DNA from: Aestuariivivens marinum
GTDB lineage: Bacteria > Bacteroidota > Bacteroidia > Flavobacteriales > Flavobacteriaceae
Direction of reading: 5' to 3'
NCBI RefSeq assembly: GCF_022662175.1
Contig: NZ_JAKMCR010000003.1
Span: 1 to 64,000 of the forward strand
Length of the DNA: 64,000 bases
Of the stretch, positions 35,245 through 44,485 are shown piece by piece. A model generated the notes under the pieces. It made no database searches and was not told the DNA's origin. It worked only from the letters and a program-made list of their open reading frames with translations. The first letter of the stretch is position 1; the number at the start of each line of letters is the position of its first letter. Made by a program: the position numbers and the translations under genes.

Positions 35245-36126
35245 ATGGAAAGTAACAAAAGCAGTATGGGGTTAAAAGTAGCTTTAGGTATAGCTTTAGT
35301 GTTATTTTTAGGTACAGCATTTTATACAATGAATTTGTATCAAGAAAGTAATGATGCCAAAAAGCAATTAACCGAAGAAAAACAATTGGTTATGAATGAT
35401 TTAAATGCTATGGCCAAGCAGTATGACGAAGCTATTAGTGAAAATGAAATCGCCAATGCCGATTTGGTTGAGGCTAGGGCGCGTATTCAAGGGTTGATAG
35501 ACTCATTAAAAATCTCTGAAACTAATGTGAAAAGTTTATGGCGATACAAAAGCAAGTATTTATCCCTACAAAAGGAAATGGATGTACTATTGGCCCAAAA
35601 CGATTCATTAAGAGTGGAAAACTCATATTTAGCCACATCTCTAGACAGTACAAGAGTTAGGCTTGAAGAACGTACTATTTTTACCGATTCCCTTTTAGTC
35701 CAAAACACTGCTTTAGCTGAAGTTGTTGAAAACGCTGCAGTACTATCTACCGTAGGTTTAAAAGGGTTCGGAGTTATTGAAAGAACATCAGGAAAATTAA
35801 TTCCAACTGAAAGGGCAAGTCGTACAGACAAAATTAGAGTTTGCTTTACTGTTGCAAAAAATGCTTTGGTACAAGCAGGAGATCAAGAATTGTATATTCA
35901 GGTTATCGACCCAAAAAACAATACCCTTGGTTTGAACGAACAGGTACAATTTGATGAAAAAACATTAAACTATAGTATTGTTAGTAAGTTTAATTATGAA
36001 AATGCCAATCTTAATATCTGTGAATTTGTTACTACCAATAATAAGGATTTTGAAAAAGGACGTTACGTGGTTAATGTCTTTAATGAAAAAGATTTAGTAT
36101 CCTCATCTGAATTTACATTGAAATAA
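35245..36126 (+). CDS. Membrane-anchored periplasmic coiled-coil protein
   Basis: A 293-residue protein: short cytoplasmic start, one N-terminal membrane helix (VALGIALVLFLGTAFYTM), a long coiled coil (about residues 32-160; KKQLTEEKQLVMNDLNAM, LLAQNDSLRVENSYL), and a C-terminal beta-rich domain (RVCFTVAKNALVQAGDQELYIQV, ending DLVSSSEFTLK). The form is common in Bacteroidota envelope proteins, but I do not recognise the family or function. Monocistronic, followed by a terminator. Confidence 0.75.
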   Translation: MESNKSSMGLKVALGIALVLFLGTAFYTMNLYQESNDAKKQLTEEKQLVMNDLNAMAKQYDEAISENEIANADLVEARARIQGLIDSLKISETNVKSLWRYKSKYLSLQKEMDVLLAQNDSLRVENSYLATSLDSTRVRLEERTIFTDSLLVQNTALAEVVENAAVLSTVGLKGFGVIERTSGKLIPTERASRTDKIRVCFTVAKNALVQAGDQELYIQVIDPKNNTLGLNEQVQFDEKTLNYSIVSKFNYENANLNICEFVTTNNKDFEKGRYVVNVFNEKDLVSSSEFTLK

Positions 36127-36152
36127 CAAATCAATATAATATAGCTATATAG

Positions 36153-36174
36153 AACCTCCTTAATGGAGGTTTTT
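36153..36174 (+). terminator. Intrinsic terminator
   Basis: AACCTCC / GGAGGTT stem (36153-36159, 36165-36171) with a 5-nt loop and T-tract, after the coiled-coil gene. Confidence 0.85.
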
Positions 36175-36244
36175 TAGTTTTATCTGTTAGGTTGGATTAC
36201 TTTTACCGACTTAAAACTTTATTAATCTTTATAAGTTAAATTTA

Positions 36245-36916
36245 ATGAAATCACTTTGGTTTTTTGATGATGTAAATCTTTTTAAAATCTTATGCCCTCA
36301 TAAGTTTAAAGCTTATAAAGCATCTCACGATTTTGATGCTTATAAAAAGAAGGATTATATTTATTTTGAAGCAGATTCTGCCAATAAGGTTTATCTTATC
36401 GAAAAAGGAAAAGTTAAGATTGGTTATTATAATGAAGATGGAACAGAGGTAGTAAAAGCTATATTAACACGAGGAGATTTGTTTGGAGAAACAGCTATTT
36501 TGGGTGAGTCCAAACGAGAAGAATTTGCTCAATCGATAGACAATTTAACCAGTATTTGTCCTGTAGGAGTTGATACAATACTAGACCTAATGCGCAGCAG
36601 TCAAAGCTTTAGTTTTAAAATATATAAAATTATCGGTTTTAAACTAAAGAGATTAGAAAGGCGTTTACAGTTATTGTTGTTTAAAGATGCCAAGACCAGA
36701 CTATTGGAGTTTTTAGATGAACTTTGCGCAGATTATGGATATGATTGTGAAAAAACAGGGGATAAGGTTATACATCATCCCTATACCCAAAAAGATATTG
36801 CTTGCTTAATTGGTACGTCCAGACCTACACTTAATGTTTTACTTAATGAACTCAAAGAAGAAAATATTATTGAATTTAATAGAAAGGAAATACGGATTCA
36901 TAAAAAAACAGCCTAA
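36245..36916 (+). CDS. Crp/Fnr-family transcriptional regulator
   Basis: A 223-residue full-length CRP-type protein. Beta-roll with KVYLIEKGKVKIGYYNEDGTEVVKA and TRGDLFGETAILGESKREEFAQ; long helix; C-terminal winged helix with HPYTQKDIACLIGTSRPTLNVLLNELKEENIIE. There is no N-terminal Cys cluster, so it is not an oxygen-sensing Fnr like the one at 54.1 kb. The ligand is unknown. Its terminator also serves the convergent superoxide dismutase gene, which could be a target, though nothing shows it. Confidence 0.88.
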   Translation: MKSLWFFDDVNLFKILCPHKFKAYKASHDFDAYKKKDYIYFEADSANKVYLIEKGKVKIGYYNEDGTEVVKAILTRGDLFGETAILGESKREEFAQSIDNLTSICPVGVDTILDLMRSSQSFSFKIYKIIGFKLKRLERRLQLLLFKDAKTRLLEFLDELCADYGYDCEKTGDKVIHHPYTQKDIACLIGTSRPTLNVLLNELKEENIIEFNRKEIRIHKKTA

Positions 36917-36937
36917 TATTTATGATTAATTAGGCTG
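36909..36937. terminator. Bidirectional terminator overlapping a stop codon
   Basis: CAGCCTAAT (36909-36917) pairs with ATTAGGCTG (36929-36937); the regulator stop codon lies inside the left arm. A-rich left flank and T-rich right flank. Confidence 0.8.
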
Positions 36938-36956
36938 CTATTTATTTAAAGTATAA

Positions 36957-37541
36957 CTATTCTATAATGCCAGCACAACTAATGCGGGCACCTGCTGCAC
37001 CTGATGGTTGTGAGATTAAATCGTCCTCACCTGCATGAACAATTACTGCTTTACCTAAAATATTTTTGGTGTCGTCATCACATCCAATACACCATTCATC
37101 GGTTGAAAATTGGATAAGTCCGTTTCCTTTGTCGTCTGCTGTAAAATTTCCTATATCACCTTTGTGATAACCAGCACTATCCCCCCATTTACCATGAGGT
37201 TGTGACGTTGGGTTCCAATGTCCACCAGATGATTTTCCGTCAGTTGAGGAGCAATCAGCTGTTTCGTGTAAGTGAATAGCATGTTTGCCGGGTTCTAAAC
37301 CACTCATCATGGCAGTCATGGTTACAGTACCGTTTTCCTCTTTAAAAGTAACTTGCCCACTAACATTACTCTCACTTTTTGCTTCAAGTGCTATTATTAG
37401 CTTTTTTTCTTTTTTATCAGTTATTTCTTTTTCAACAATTGTCTCACTTTCTACAGTTTTTTTATCTTCTTTTTTTTCATTTTTACAACTAAAAGCAAAA
37501 ATTAGAGATAAAGTAACAATTAAAATCATTGATTTTTTCAT
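36957..37541 (-). CDS. sodC: Cu/Zn superoxide dismutase lipoprotein
   Basis: A 194-residue protein with a lipoprotein signal (LSLIFAFSCK), a Lys/Glu-rich spacer, and a complete Cu/Zn SOD domain. Copper ligands are in KHAIHLHE, bridging and zinc ligands in GGHWNPTSQPHG and GYHKGDIGN, the last His in VIVHAGEDD, and the disulfide Cys in HETADCSS and ARISCAG. It dismutates superoxide at the envelope. The ATG at 37541 is preferred over a GTG three codons upstream. Convergent with the Crp-type gene. Confidence 0.93.
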   Translation of the reverse strand: MKKSMILIVTLSLIFAFSCKNEKKEDKKTVESETIVEKEITDKKEKKLIIALEAKSESNVSGQVTFKEENGTVTMTAMMSGLEPGKHAIHLHETADCSSTDGKSSGGHWNPTSQPHGKWGDSAGYHKGDIGNFTADDKGNGLIQFSTDEWCIGCDDDTKNILGKAVIVHAGEDDLISQPSGAAGARISCAGIIE

Positions 37542-37680
37542 ATTAATCACGTTTTTTAAATCGAATGTTAATAATAATTTGTAATTTTTTGTGTTTAAAC
37601 TAAAAATTTATTAGGATAGCTTTTTTATTAAAATTTTGATGAAAGTTAAGGCAATAATATCCCAATTGCAAATTTTAGAT

Positions 37681-37724
37681 ATGACATAAATCATGTTTTT
37701 AAAATTTGGTAAGGCTTAATTTTG
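37681..37724 (+). promoter_or_regulatory. Fnr-type site and promoter of hemN
   Basis: ATGACATAAATCAT (37681-37694) fits ATGAYnnnnRTCAT. The -7 box TAATTTTG is at 37717-37724. The palindrome centre (37687.5) is 36.5 bp from the last base of the box, which puts it at about -42 from the expected start: a class II activator position. No TTG is present at -33, as expected for an activator-dependent promoter. Confidence 0.75.
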
Positions 37725-37741
37725 TTTTATAATTGTTAGGT

Positions 37742-39106
37742 ATGTTAAGTTCATTAGTAAATAAATACAATGTAGCGGGACCTCGCTATACCAGTTACCC
37801 AACGGTACCTTACTGGAATGATAATACATTTTCGGTAGGGAAATGGCAGGAATCCCTAGTTAAATCGTTTCAAGAAAGTAATTTAAAAGAAGGGATAAGC
37901 CTTTATATTCATTTGCCATATTGTGAAAGCTTATGCACTTTTTGTGGCTGCAACAAGCGTATTACAAAACAGCATAATGTTGAATTTCCTTATATTGATG
38001 CCGTTTTAAAAGAATGGAAGTTATACAGGAGCTTTTTTAATGAAAAGCCCCTAATAAAGGAACTTCACCTGGGCGGTGGTACCCCCACTTTTTTTAGCCC
38101 AGAGAACTTAAAGCGCTTAATATATGGTATTTTAGAAGATGCTGAACTTAAGACGGAATATGAGTTTAGTTTTGAAGGCCACCCCAACAGCACAACAAAA
38201 GAACATTTACAGGCGCTATATAATGTGGGTTTCAGAAGAGTAAGTTATGGGGTGCAAGATTATAATCCAAAAGTACAAAAAGCAATACATAGGATTCAGC
38301 CTTTTGAACATGTGAAAAGGGTTACGGAATTAGCTAGAGAGATAGGTTATACATCGGTTGGGCACGATATTATTTTTGGTTTGCCTTTTCAAACTTTGGA
38401 GCATGTCAAGGAAACCATTTTAAAAACAAAGGCCTTGCTTCCAGATCGTTTGGCGTTTTATAGTTATGCACATGTCCCTTGGATTAAAGGTAATGGACAA
38501 CGTGGGTTTAAAGATTCTGATTTACCATCACCAGAATTAAAACGGCAACAATACGAAATTGGCAAACAGTTATTGGCTGAGGTTGGATATGAAGAAATTG
38601 GTATGGATCATTTTGCACTTAAAACAGATACCTTATACCAATCAATGGCTTTGGAAAAGCTACATAGAAACTTTATGGGGTATACTGCTTCTAAAACACA
38701 GGCTATGATTGGGTTGGGCGTGTCTTCCATTAGCGATAGTTGGTACGGTTTTGCACAAAACGTTAAAGACATTGAAAGCTATTATGATTTGTTGAGCGAA
38801 AATAAAATTCCTGTATATCGAGGACATATTTTAAATAAGGAAGATTTGATTATTCGTAAACATATTCTTAACTTGATGTGCCAATTTAAAACGTCTTGGA
38901 CTATAGATGAATTGTATTTTAATGAACTTCCCGATGTTATTATTGAGCTTAAGGAAATGGAAAAAGATAAGCTCATCATTATTGGTGAAAACTATGTTGA
39001 AGTAACTGAAAAGGGGAGACCGTTTGTTCGTAATATTTGTATGGCTTTCGACGTTTTGTTAAAGAGGAAACAACCAGAAACCAAACTGTTTTCAATGACT
39101 GTTTGA
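37742..39106 (+). CDS. hemN: Oxygen-independent coproporphyrinogen III oxidase
   Basis: A 454-residue radical-SAM enzyme. SAM-cluster Cys are in HLPYCESLCTFCGCNKRI (CxxxCxxCxC), preceded by the HemN N-terminal GPRYTSYPTVPYW. Other HemN features are HLGGGTPTFFSP, YGVQDYNPKVQKAIHRIQ, and EIGMDHFAL. It decarboxylates coproporphyrinogen III without oxygen, feeding haem to the cbb3 oxidase at low oxygen. The ATG at 37742 is chosen over a TTG three codons upstream. It is preceded by an Fnr-type site. The stress-protein gene follows after 87 bases. Confidence 0.95.
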   Translation: MLSSLVNKYNVAGPRYTSYPTVPYWNDNTFSVGKWQESLVKSFQESNLKEGISLYIHLPYCESLCTFCGCNKRITKQHNVEFPYIDAVLKEWKLYRSFFNEKPLIKELHLGGGTPTFFSPENLKRLIYGILEDAELKTEYEFSFEGHPNSTTKEHLQALYNVGFRRVSYGVQDYNPKVQKAIHRIQPFEHVKRVTELAREIGYTSVGHDIIFGLPFQTLEHVKETILKTKALLPDRLAFYSYAHVPWIKGNGQRGFKDSDLPSPELKRQQYEIGKQLLAEVGYEEIGMDHFALKTDTLYQSMALEKLHRNFMGYTASKTQAMIGLGVSSISDSWYGFAQNVKDIESYYDLLSENKIPVYRGHILNKEDLIIRKHILNLMCQFKTSWTIDELYFNELPDVIIELKEMEKDKLIIIGENYVEVTEKGRPFVRNICMAFDVLLKRKQPETKLFSMTV

Positions 39107-39157
39107 TTAGACAAAGAAATTGTCAAAGTTAACTCCTAGCAAACCTTTAAAATTGAA

Positions 39158-39177
39158 ATTCCCATGTAATTGGGAAT
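39158..39177. other. Hairpin between hemN and the stress-protein gene
   Basis: ATTCCCA (39158-39164) and TGGGAAT (39171-39177) form a 7-bp stem with no T-tract on either side. Probably a dispersed palindrome or a weak processing site, not a terminator. Confidence 0.4.
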
Positions 39178-39193
39178 CTAAAACAAAGAAATT

Positions 39194-40024
39194 ATGAAAA
39201 AAATTATTGTACCTATAGACTTTTCAGAACACTCGGAATACGCTTTGAAAGCAGCAGCTAAATTAGCACAAAAAAACAATGCAGAATTGTTGGTCTTACA
39301 CATGTTAGAAATGTCAGAAGTATTGTTGACCGCTAGTGGTGAAAACCCTCAAAAAGTGATTTATTTTTTAAAATTGGCAGAGCAACGCTTTGATGATTTT
39401 CTTAAAAAGGACTATTTAAAGGATGTTAAAATCAAGCCTATAGTAAAGCACTTTAAAGTATTTAGTGAAGTAAATGAAGTGGCTAAGAAGCATAATGCCG
39501 ATATTATTGTGATGGGATCACATGGTGCTAGTGGAGTTAAAGAATTTTTTGTAGGTTCTAATACCGAACGGGTAGTTCGTCATTCTGAAATTCCGGTTTT
39601 AGTGATAAAAAAGGAATTACCAGAAGTTAACTTTGAGGTAGTGGTCTATGCTTGTGATTTTTCGAATGAAAGCATAGAGTCCTTTATTAAAGCCACAAAG
39701 TTATTTGACAAAATGAAAACAAAATTGTACTTGGTACATGTAAACTTACCAAATGACCGATTTAGAAGTTCTGTTGAAATAGAACGTAATGTGACTAACT
39801 TTTTAACAAAAGCTGATGGTAACTTGGAAAGATTAGACAATGTAAGTTATGTTAGTGATTACACTGTAGAAGAAGGTATTTTAACATTTGCCAATAAAGT
39901 TGGGGCAGATTTAATAGCCATGTCTACCCATGGCAAAAAAGGTATTGCCCACTTTTTTGAAGGGAGTATAAGTGAGGATGTGGCTAACCATGCTACTTTG
40001 CCAGTTATGACCTTTAAAATTTAA
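39194..40024 (+). CDS. Tandem-domain universal stress protein
   Basis: A 276-residue protein with two Usp domains. First domain: IIVPIDFSEHSEYALKAAAK and the ATP loop GSHGASGVKEFFVGSNTERV. Second domain: FEVVVYACDFSNESIESFIK and STHGKKGIAHFFEGSISEDV. Both loops keep G-x2-G-x9-G. Such proteins aid survival under hypoxia and other stress. It follows hemN without its own obvious promoter, so it probably belongs to the Fnr-controlled unit. Confidence 0.88.
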   Translation: MKKIIVPIDFSEHSEYALKAAAKLAQKNNAELLVLHMLEMSEVLLTASGENPQKVIYFLKLAEQRFDDFLKKDYLKDVKIKPIVKHFKVFSEVNEVAKKHNADIIVMGSHGASGVKEFFVGSNTERVVRHSEIPVLVIKKELPEVNFEVVVYACDFSNESIESFIKATKLFDKMKTKLYLVHVNLPNDRFRSSVEIERNVTNFLTKADGNLERLDNVSYVSDYTVEEGILTFANKVGADLIAMSTHGKKGIAHFFEGSISEDVANHATLPVMTFKI

Positions 40025-40048
40025 AAGGCCTTAATTAGTCCTTTTTTT
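40023..40048. terminator. Bidirectional terminator with one mismatch
   Basis: AAAAGGCCT (40023-40031) and AGTCCTTTT (40037-40045) pair except for one C-T, followed by T on the right and A on the left. It separates the stress-protein gene and the convergent tolC-type gene. Confidence 0.65.
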
Positions 40049-41453
40049 CATTAACAATTGGATCATCTGAAAGTGCTAAAATATTGAAAAAGCTTGCTGT
40101 TGTGTTTAACAGGTTATTTTCAAGTGTAATTGCCTTTAATTTAGAATCAATAAGTTTTGATTCCCTTGAATTTATCAAAAACAAGGAGCTTTCTCCTAAA
40201 AACAATTTGCGTTCCTCTGCACGTAACATAGTTTTATAATCTTCAACTATTTCACTCGTAAGTTTGTTTTGTTGCTGGAGGGATAATATCTCTTGTTTTA
40301 TAGCTTCAATTTTATTTTTTAAAGTTATTTCAGTGGTTTTTAGTTCGAATTGAACATCTTGCACTTTAAGTTTGGTTAATTTTAAATCACCGCGTTCCTT
40401 TCTTAAAAACAATGGAAAACTAATATTTACACCACTTTTGTATGCTGAAGTACTAAATGATCTTAAAAGCTCAGGTGTTTGTGATAAAAAATTGTATTGC
40501 AAATCTATTTTTGGCAATAGGTTATTATACTTTAATCGTTTCTCAATATTTAAGCCTTTTAGCTTATAGTTAAGGGATTTTAGTTTTGGATGATTATTTA
40601 AATCACCATAATCAATGATAACATCAGAAACATTTAGAGTATTGCCAATTGTTTCCAATGTATTAGTGTCCGGTATGATGTTGTCTTTAATTTCTATAGG
40701 GGTATCTTCATTAAGCCATAAATAATTTGAAAGCTCCAGAGCCGATTTAATAAGCTTAATTCTTGCTTTTTCTAAATTTAATTTTCTGTTGTTCAATGCT
40801 ATTTTAGCCTCTAGAGTATCAATAGCAGGAGCCTCACCAGCTTCAAAACTTTTTTTTATGCCATTAAAACGTATGTCTGCATTTGTTAAAAATTCTTTAT
40901 ATGCTTGCTTTTCATTATAGGATTGAAGCCATTTAAAATAAGTTAATGTAGCTTCATATAAAATGTTGTTTATCAAAAGTTGCCTGTCTGCTTTTGCCTG
41001 TTTCAAAAATAATTTAGACTGCTTAAGTACAGCCATTCGGCTATTTATTAAGAGCCCACGAGCAACAGGTATTGATACTCCAGCACTGTACAACCCTTCG
41101 TTTGGGACATTTGCTTCAGGGTTTAAGAACAGCCCTTCGTTTTCCTCAAAACTGGCTTTAAATTCAATGCCATACCAGGTTGGAATTTTAAACGTAGCAT
41201 TTAACTTATCAAAGTATTCCTTACTTTTAAAGGTCTTTCTATTGTAATCAACTTCTAATTTGGGATCGAAGGCACCACGAGATTTTAATAGTTTAGCCTC
41301 ACTTTCGTTTAATACCAAATTGGCCTGTTTTACAATAGGGTGGTATTTTTTAACATAGCTCAAATACTCTGAAAGTGTTATTACAGATGAACTTTCTTGA
41401 GCGACCAAACTTCCACTAATAAAAACTAAAATATAGAAAATTAATGATTTCAT
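40035..41453 (-). CDS. TolC-family outer-membrane efflux protein
   Basis: A 472-residue protein with signal peptide (MKSLIFYILVFISGSLVAQ) and the two helical hairpin repeats of TolC proteins (YLSYVKKYHPIVKQANLVLNE; AKIALNNRKLNLEKARIKL; EILSLQQQNKLTSEIVEDYK). Last gene of a four-gene exporter operon, 6 bases after the HlyD gene. It should form the outer-membrane channel of the exporter. Confidence 0.9.
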   Translation of the reverse strand: MKSLIFYILVFISGSLVAQESSSVITLSEYLSYVKKYHPIVKQANLVLNESEAKLLKSRGAFDPKLEVDYNRKTFKSKEYFDKLNATFKIPTWYGIEFKASFEENEGLFLNPEANVPNEGLYSAGVSIPVARGLLINSRMAVLKQSKLFLKQAKADRQLLINNILYEATLTYFKWLQSYNEKQAYKEFLTNADIRFNGIKKSFEAGEAPAIDTLEAKIALNNRKLNLEKARIKLIKSALELSNYLWLNEDTPIEIKDNIIPDTNTLETIGNTLNVSDVIIDYGDLNNHPKLKSLNYKLKGLNIEKRLKYNNLLPKIDLQYNFLSQTPELLRSFSTSAYKSGVNISFPLFLRKERGDLKLTKLKVQDVQFELKTTEITLKNKIEAIKQEILSLQQQNKLTSEIVEDYKTMLRAEERKLFLGESSLFLINSRESKLIDSKLKAITLENNLLNTTASFFNILALSDDPIVNEKKD

Positions 41454-41459
41454 TTGCTA

Positions 41460-42818
41460 TTACTTCAAGTCTTTAGTACTAAACTCTGATTTGTCAACTG
41501 GTTGGTAATAATTTTTAGGAAAACTGTTTATCTGTCTCCATAGTTCGAACCATATAGGAACATCTTCCAATAAGGCAATGGTTCTGGTACCAGAACCCAC
41601 TCTAATGGCTTGGGGCCATTCTTTGTCATCTTTATCCGGGGCTAATAGAATTCGATATTTGCCATTGTCACTAATAAAGTTTTCTATAGCCACTATTGTA
41701 GCCCCATAGGTACCATAGCTTACATTTGGCCAACCACTAAACACAATAGCAGGCCATCCGTCAAATTGAACTCGTACTTTTTCACCAATATGTAGAAGGG
41801 GAAGGTCTATGGGTTCTACATAAGTTTCTACGGCAAAATCAAATTGTTTTGGCATGATACCAACCAACTCTTCACCTTCCTTAAAAGTAACTCCAACACC
41901 ACCTTTTAGTGCTTTGTTGATAAATCCGTTAATGGGCGCCGTAACATATAGTAAACTATTTCTAACCTTATAGTTAGTATAGTTATTTTCTAACTTTGTG
42001 ACTTGGGCTTCGGTATCAAAGCTATTAGATTGAGCTGTGAACATATCGCTTTGTGCTTTAGATATTTTGTCTACATATTCTTGGTTAACCCTAGTAAGCT
42101 CTAACTGTGCATTTATAACATTATTTTTACTGGTTAAAAGCTTATTTTCTTGGGCTATTAGTTTTGCTTGAGTTTCCTGAAGTTTCATTCGTTTTTCTTC
42201 AACATCCTTTACAGCTTTTAATCCTTCTTCCTGAAGGGTTAAAACCCTGTTATATTGTCTTTCGGCTATTGCCATATTTGTTTTTGAAGCCTCTAAGTCT
42301 ATACTGTCACTTTTAACCTTGAGATTGGCTTGCAACAATTTATTTTTAGTTTGTTGAAATTTTAACTTTTGTTCAGTTTTTAAAGCTGAAATCTGCGTAT
42401 TTAAAGCTTCAACTTTATTATGATAGGCATTTAATGATAAGGTCTTTGCTTCAATTTGTTTGTTGGTTCGTTCAACCAATTGGTTATCAAAATAATCGCT
42501 TTTAACTTCAGAAATCCTTAATATGGTATCACCTTGCTTTACAAAATCACCTTCTTGTACAAACCATTCTTCAATACGGCCTGGTATTTGTGATTGGATC
42601 GTTTGTGGTCGCTGATTTGGTTTTAAGGTGGTTACTTGCCCTCTACCCGTTATGTTTTGTGTCCATGGTAAAAACAAAACAATGAGTACAATACATGCAG
42701 CAACAATTAAAAACCTATTAAAGTATTTGTAATAAGATTTGTCTAATATATTTTTTCCAGATTTAAAGATGCTTAAATCTACCTTTTTATTTAACTGATT
42801 GTGTGAAATATTCAACAT
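41460..42818 (-). CDS. HlyD-family periplasmic adaptor
   Basis: A 452-residue protein: N-terminal membrane helix (FLIVAACIVLIVLFLPW), lipoyl-like half (IPGRIEEWFVQEGDFVKQGDTILRI), a long coiled coil (about residues 120-280) and a barrel half (YVTAPINGFINKALKGGVGVTFKEGEELVGIMP). It bridges the ABC protein and TolC. Four bases separate it from the ABC gene. Confidence 0.9.
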   Translation of the reverse strand: MLNISHNQLNKKVDLSIFKSGKNILDKSYYKYFNRFLIVAACIVLIVLFLPWTQNITGRGQVTTLKPNQRPQTIQSQIPGRIEEWFVQEGDFVKQGDTILRISEVKSDYFDNQLVERTNKQIEAKTLSLNAYHNKVEALNTQISALKTEQKLKFQQTKNKLLQANLKVKSDSIDLEASKTNMAIAERQYNRVLTLQEEGLKAVKDVEEKRMKLQETQAKLIAQENKLLTSKNNVINAQLELTRVNQEYVDKISKAQSDMFTAQSNSFDTEAQVTKLENNYTNYKVRNSLLYVTAPINGFINKALKGGVGVTFKEGEELVGIMPKQFDFAVETYVEPIDLPLLHIGEKVRVQFDGWPAIVFSGWPNVSYGTYGATIVAIENFISDNGKYRILLAPDKDDKEWPQAIRVGSGTRTIALLEDVPIWFELWRQINSFPKNYYQPVDKSEFSTKDLK

Positions 42819-42821
42819 AGA

Positions 42822-44483
42822 TTAAACAGTTTTAATTTCTCCCTTTTCTAAGGTTATTACTTCTTTACATTTGCCGTTCCAAAGAGTATTGCTACTAACT
42901 ACAATTAGCCCCCAAGGTCTATCTTTATTTGATAGATAATCAATAATGGCATTGGTTTCTTTACTATTGAATCTATCTAATGCATCTTCCAAAATCAATA
43001 CTTGTGGTTGTTTTAAAATGGCCCTAGCCAAAACAATTTTTTTAGACACTGTATGGGACATATGTTTCCCGTCTGGATATAAAACAGTTTGCAGGCCATT
43101 GGGTTGTTCTTTTAAAAAATCTAAAAGCCCAACATCTGTTAAGGTTTGAAAAATGGCTTTATCTGTAATTTTTGGGTCTCCAAAAGTTAGATTTTCCCTA
43201 ATAGTACCTTCAAAAGGGGTTTCTTCGGTTAGTGATAATCCTAATTGAGATCTATAATGATTAAGGTTTAAGCTATTTATGGACAAATTGTTTATGTGTA
43301 TATTGCCAGATGTAGGTTGAATGATTCCTGATATTAATTGTAATAAAGTAGATTTTCCTGAGCCACTTTCTCCCCTTATAATGATTCTACTTTTTGTGTC
43401 TATTTTAAGGGATATGTTATTTATAATAGGGTTATCCTTATTGGAAACTTTGTAAGATACGTTGTCAAATTCAATACTAATTCCATTTTTATAGTCAGGT
43501 GTATCACCGTTTAAATTTTCTAAGTCTTTGTCAACAATTTGCCCTAACTTTTCTATAGATGTTAGGACATCATAAAATGATTCCAGACCTAAGATTAATT
43601 TTTCAACTGAAGCAATGACAAGTATTATGATAATTTCGGCAGCAACAAACTGTCCTATATTCATTTCTTGGTTAAGTACCAAAGCACCACCTATTAACAA
43701 CAAGCTTGCAGTTACTATAACTTTAAAACCGATCATTTGAGTAAACTGACTTATTAATACCTTAAAATGCTTTTCTCGGGCATTTAAATAATCGTTAACC
43801 AAAATATCATTTTTATTTATGGCTAAAGTTGTATTTCCAGATAGTTTAAAACTAACTACTGTACGTGCAACTTCCTGAATCCAATGGGCCACACGGTATT
43901 TGTGTTTAGATTCCTGTAAACTTGTACGTAATCCTTTTTCTGCCGTGTATTTAAAAACAATAAGAATAAGGATTAACAACAATAAACCAAAAATGATAAA
44001 AAAAGGATGGTAGAAGGACAACAGAATTAAAGCAAATAAAATTTGTAAAATAGCTGTGGGTACGTCAATAAGTATTTTTGAGAGTCCTTTTTGAATCGTT
44101 AGGGTATCAAAAAAACGATTGGCCAATTCGGGAGGATAGTAGTTCCTTAGTGCATTCATTTTTATTTTTGGAAAGCGATAGCTCAACTCAAAAGATGAAC
44201 GCAAAAATATACGCTGTTGAATAGTTTCAATAATGCGTAGTTGCATAATTTGTAGTGCACCGGAAAATGCAACACCTAGTGTGACCAATATTACCAAAAT
44301 GAGCCAGGATGTTGATATTTCAGCTCCTTGAATAAGGTTGATAATTGTTTGAATTCCTAAAGGGAGTGAAAGGGCTACAACACCAGAAAAAATAGCATAA
44401 TAAAATATTTGCTGTATATCCTTTTTTTCTAGTTGAAGTAAACCTAGAAATCGTTTCCAAGGTGAAAGTGTCATTTTTTCCAT
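42822..44483 (-). CDS. ABC exporter with degenerate nucleotide-binding domain
   Basis: A 553-residue fused permease-ATPase of the type I secretion/exporter kind, without a C39 peptidase domain. Transmembrane domain about 20-310 (six helices), ATPase domain 335-553. Walker A is intact (GESGSGKST, 371-379). But the Q-loop Gln is Thr (LSLTEETPFEGTI), the LSGGQ signature is replaced by MSHTVSK (475-481), Walker B ends LILEDALD where LLLDEATS is usual, and the H-loop His is absent (VVSSNTLW). The neighbouring genes fit a tripartite exporter. Activity may be weak, or the motor may be atypical. TetR gene upstream at 2-base distance. Confidence 0.85.
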   Translation of the reverse strand: MEKMTLSPWKRFLGLLQLEKKDIQQIFYYAIFSGVVALSLPLGIQTIINLIQGAEISTSWLILVILVTLGVAFSGALQIMQLRIIETIQQRIFLRSSFELSYRFPKIKMNALRNYYPPELANRFFDTLTIQKGLSKILIDVPTAILQILFALILLSFYHPFFIIFGLLLLILILIVFKYTAEKGLRTSLQESKHKYRVAHWIQEVARTVVSFKLSGNTTLAINKNDILVNDYLNAREKHFKVLISQFTQMIGFKVIVTASLLLIGGALVLNQEMNIGQFVAAEIIIILVIASVEKLILGLESFYDVLTSIEKLGQIVDKDLENLNGDTPDYKNGISIEFDNVSYKVSNKDNPIINNISLKIDTKSRIIIRGESGSGKSTLLQLISGIIQPTSGNIHINNLSINSLNLNHYRSQLGLSLTEETPFEGTIRENLTFGDPKITDKAIFQTLTDVGLLDFLKEQPNGLQTVLYPDGKHMSHTVSKKIVLARAILKQPQVLILEDALDRFNSKETNAIIDYLSNKDRPWGLIVVSSNTLWNGKCKEVITLEKGEIKTV

Positions 44484-44485
44484 AG

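Noticed and set aside
35487-35831. Open frame of 114 codons opposite the coiled-coil protein gene
   Set aside because: Antisense of a coiled-coil region commonly stays open; no start context or domain.
37561-37680. A second Fnr-type site between sodC and hemN
   Set aside because: Only the palindrome at 37681 fits; sodC shows neither the motif nor the spacing.
39158-39177. Terminator after hemN
   Set aside because: The hairpin has no T-tract on either strand, so read-through into the stress-protein gene is expected.
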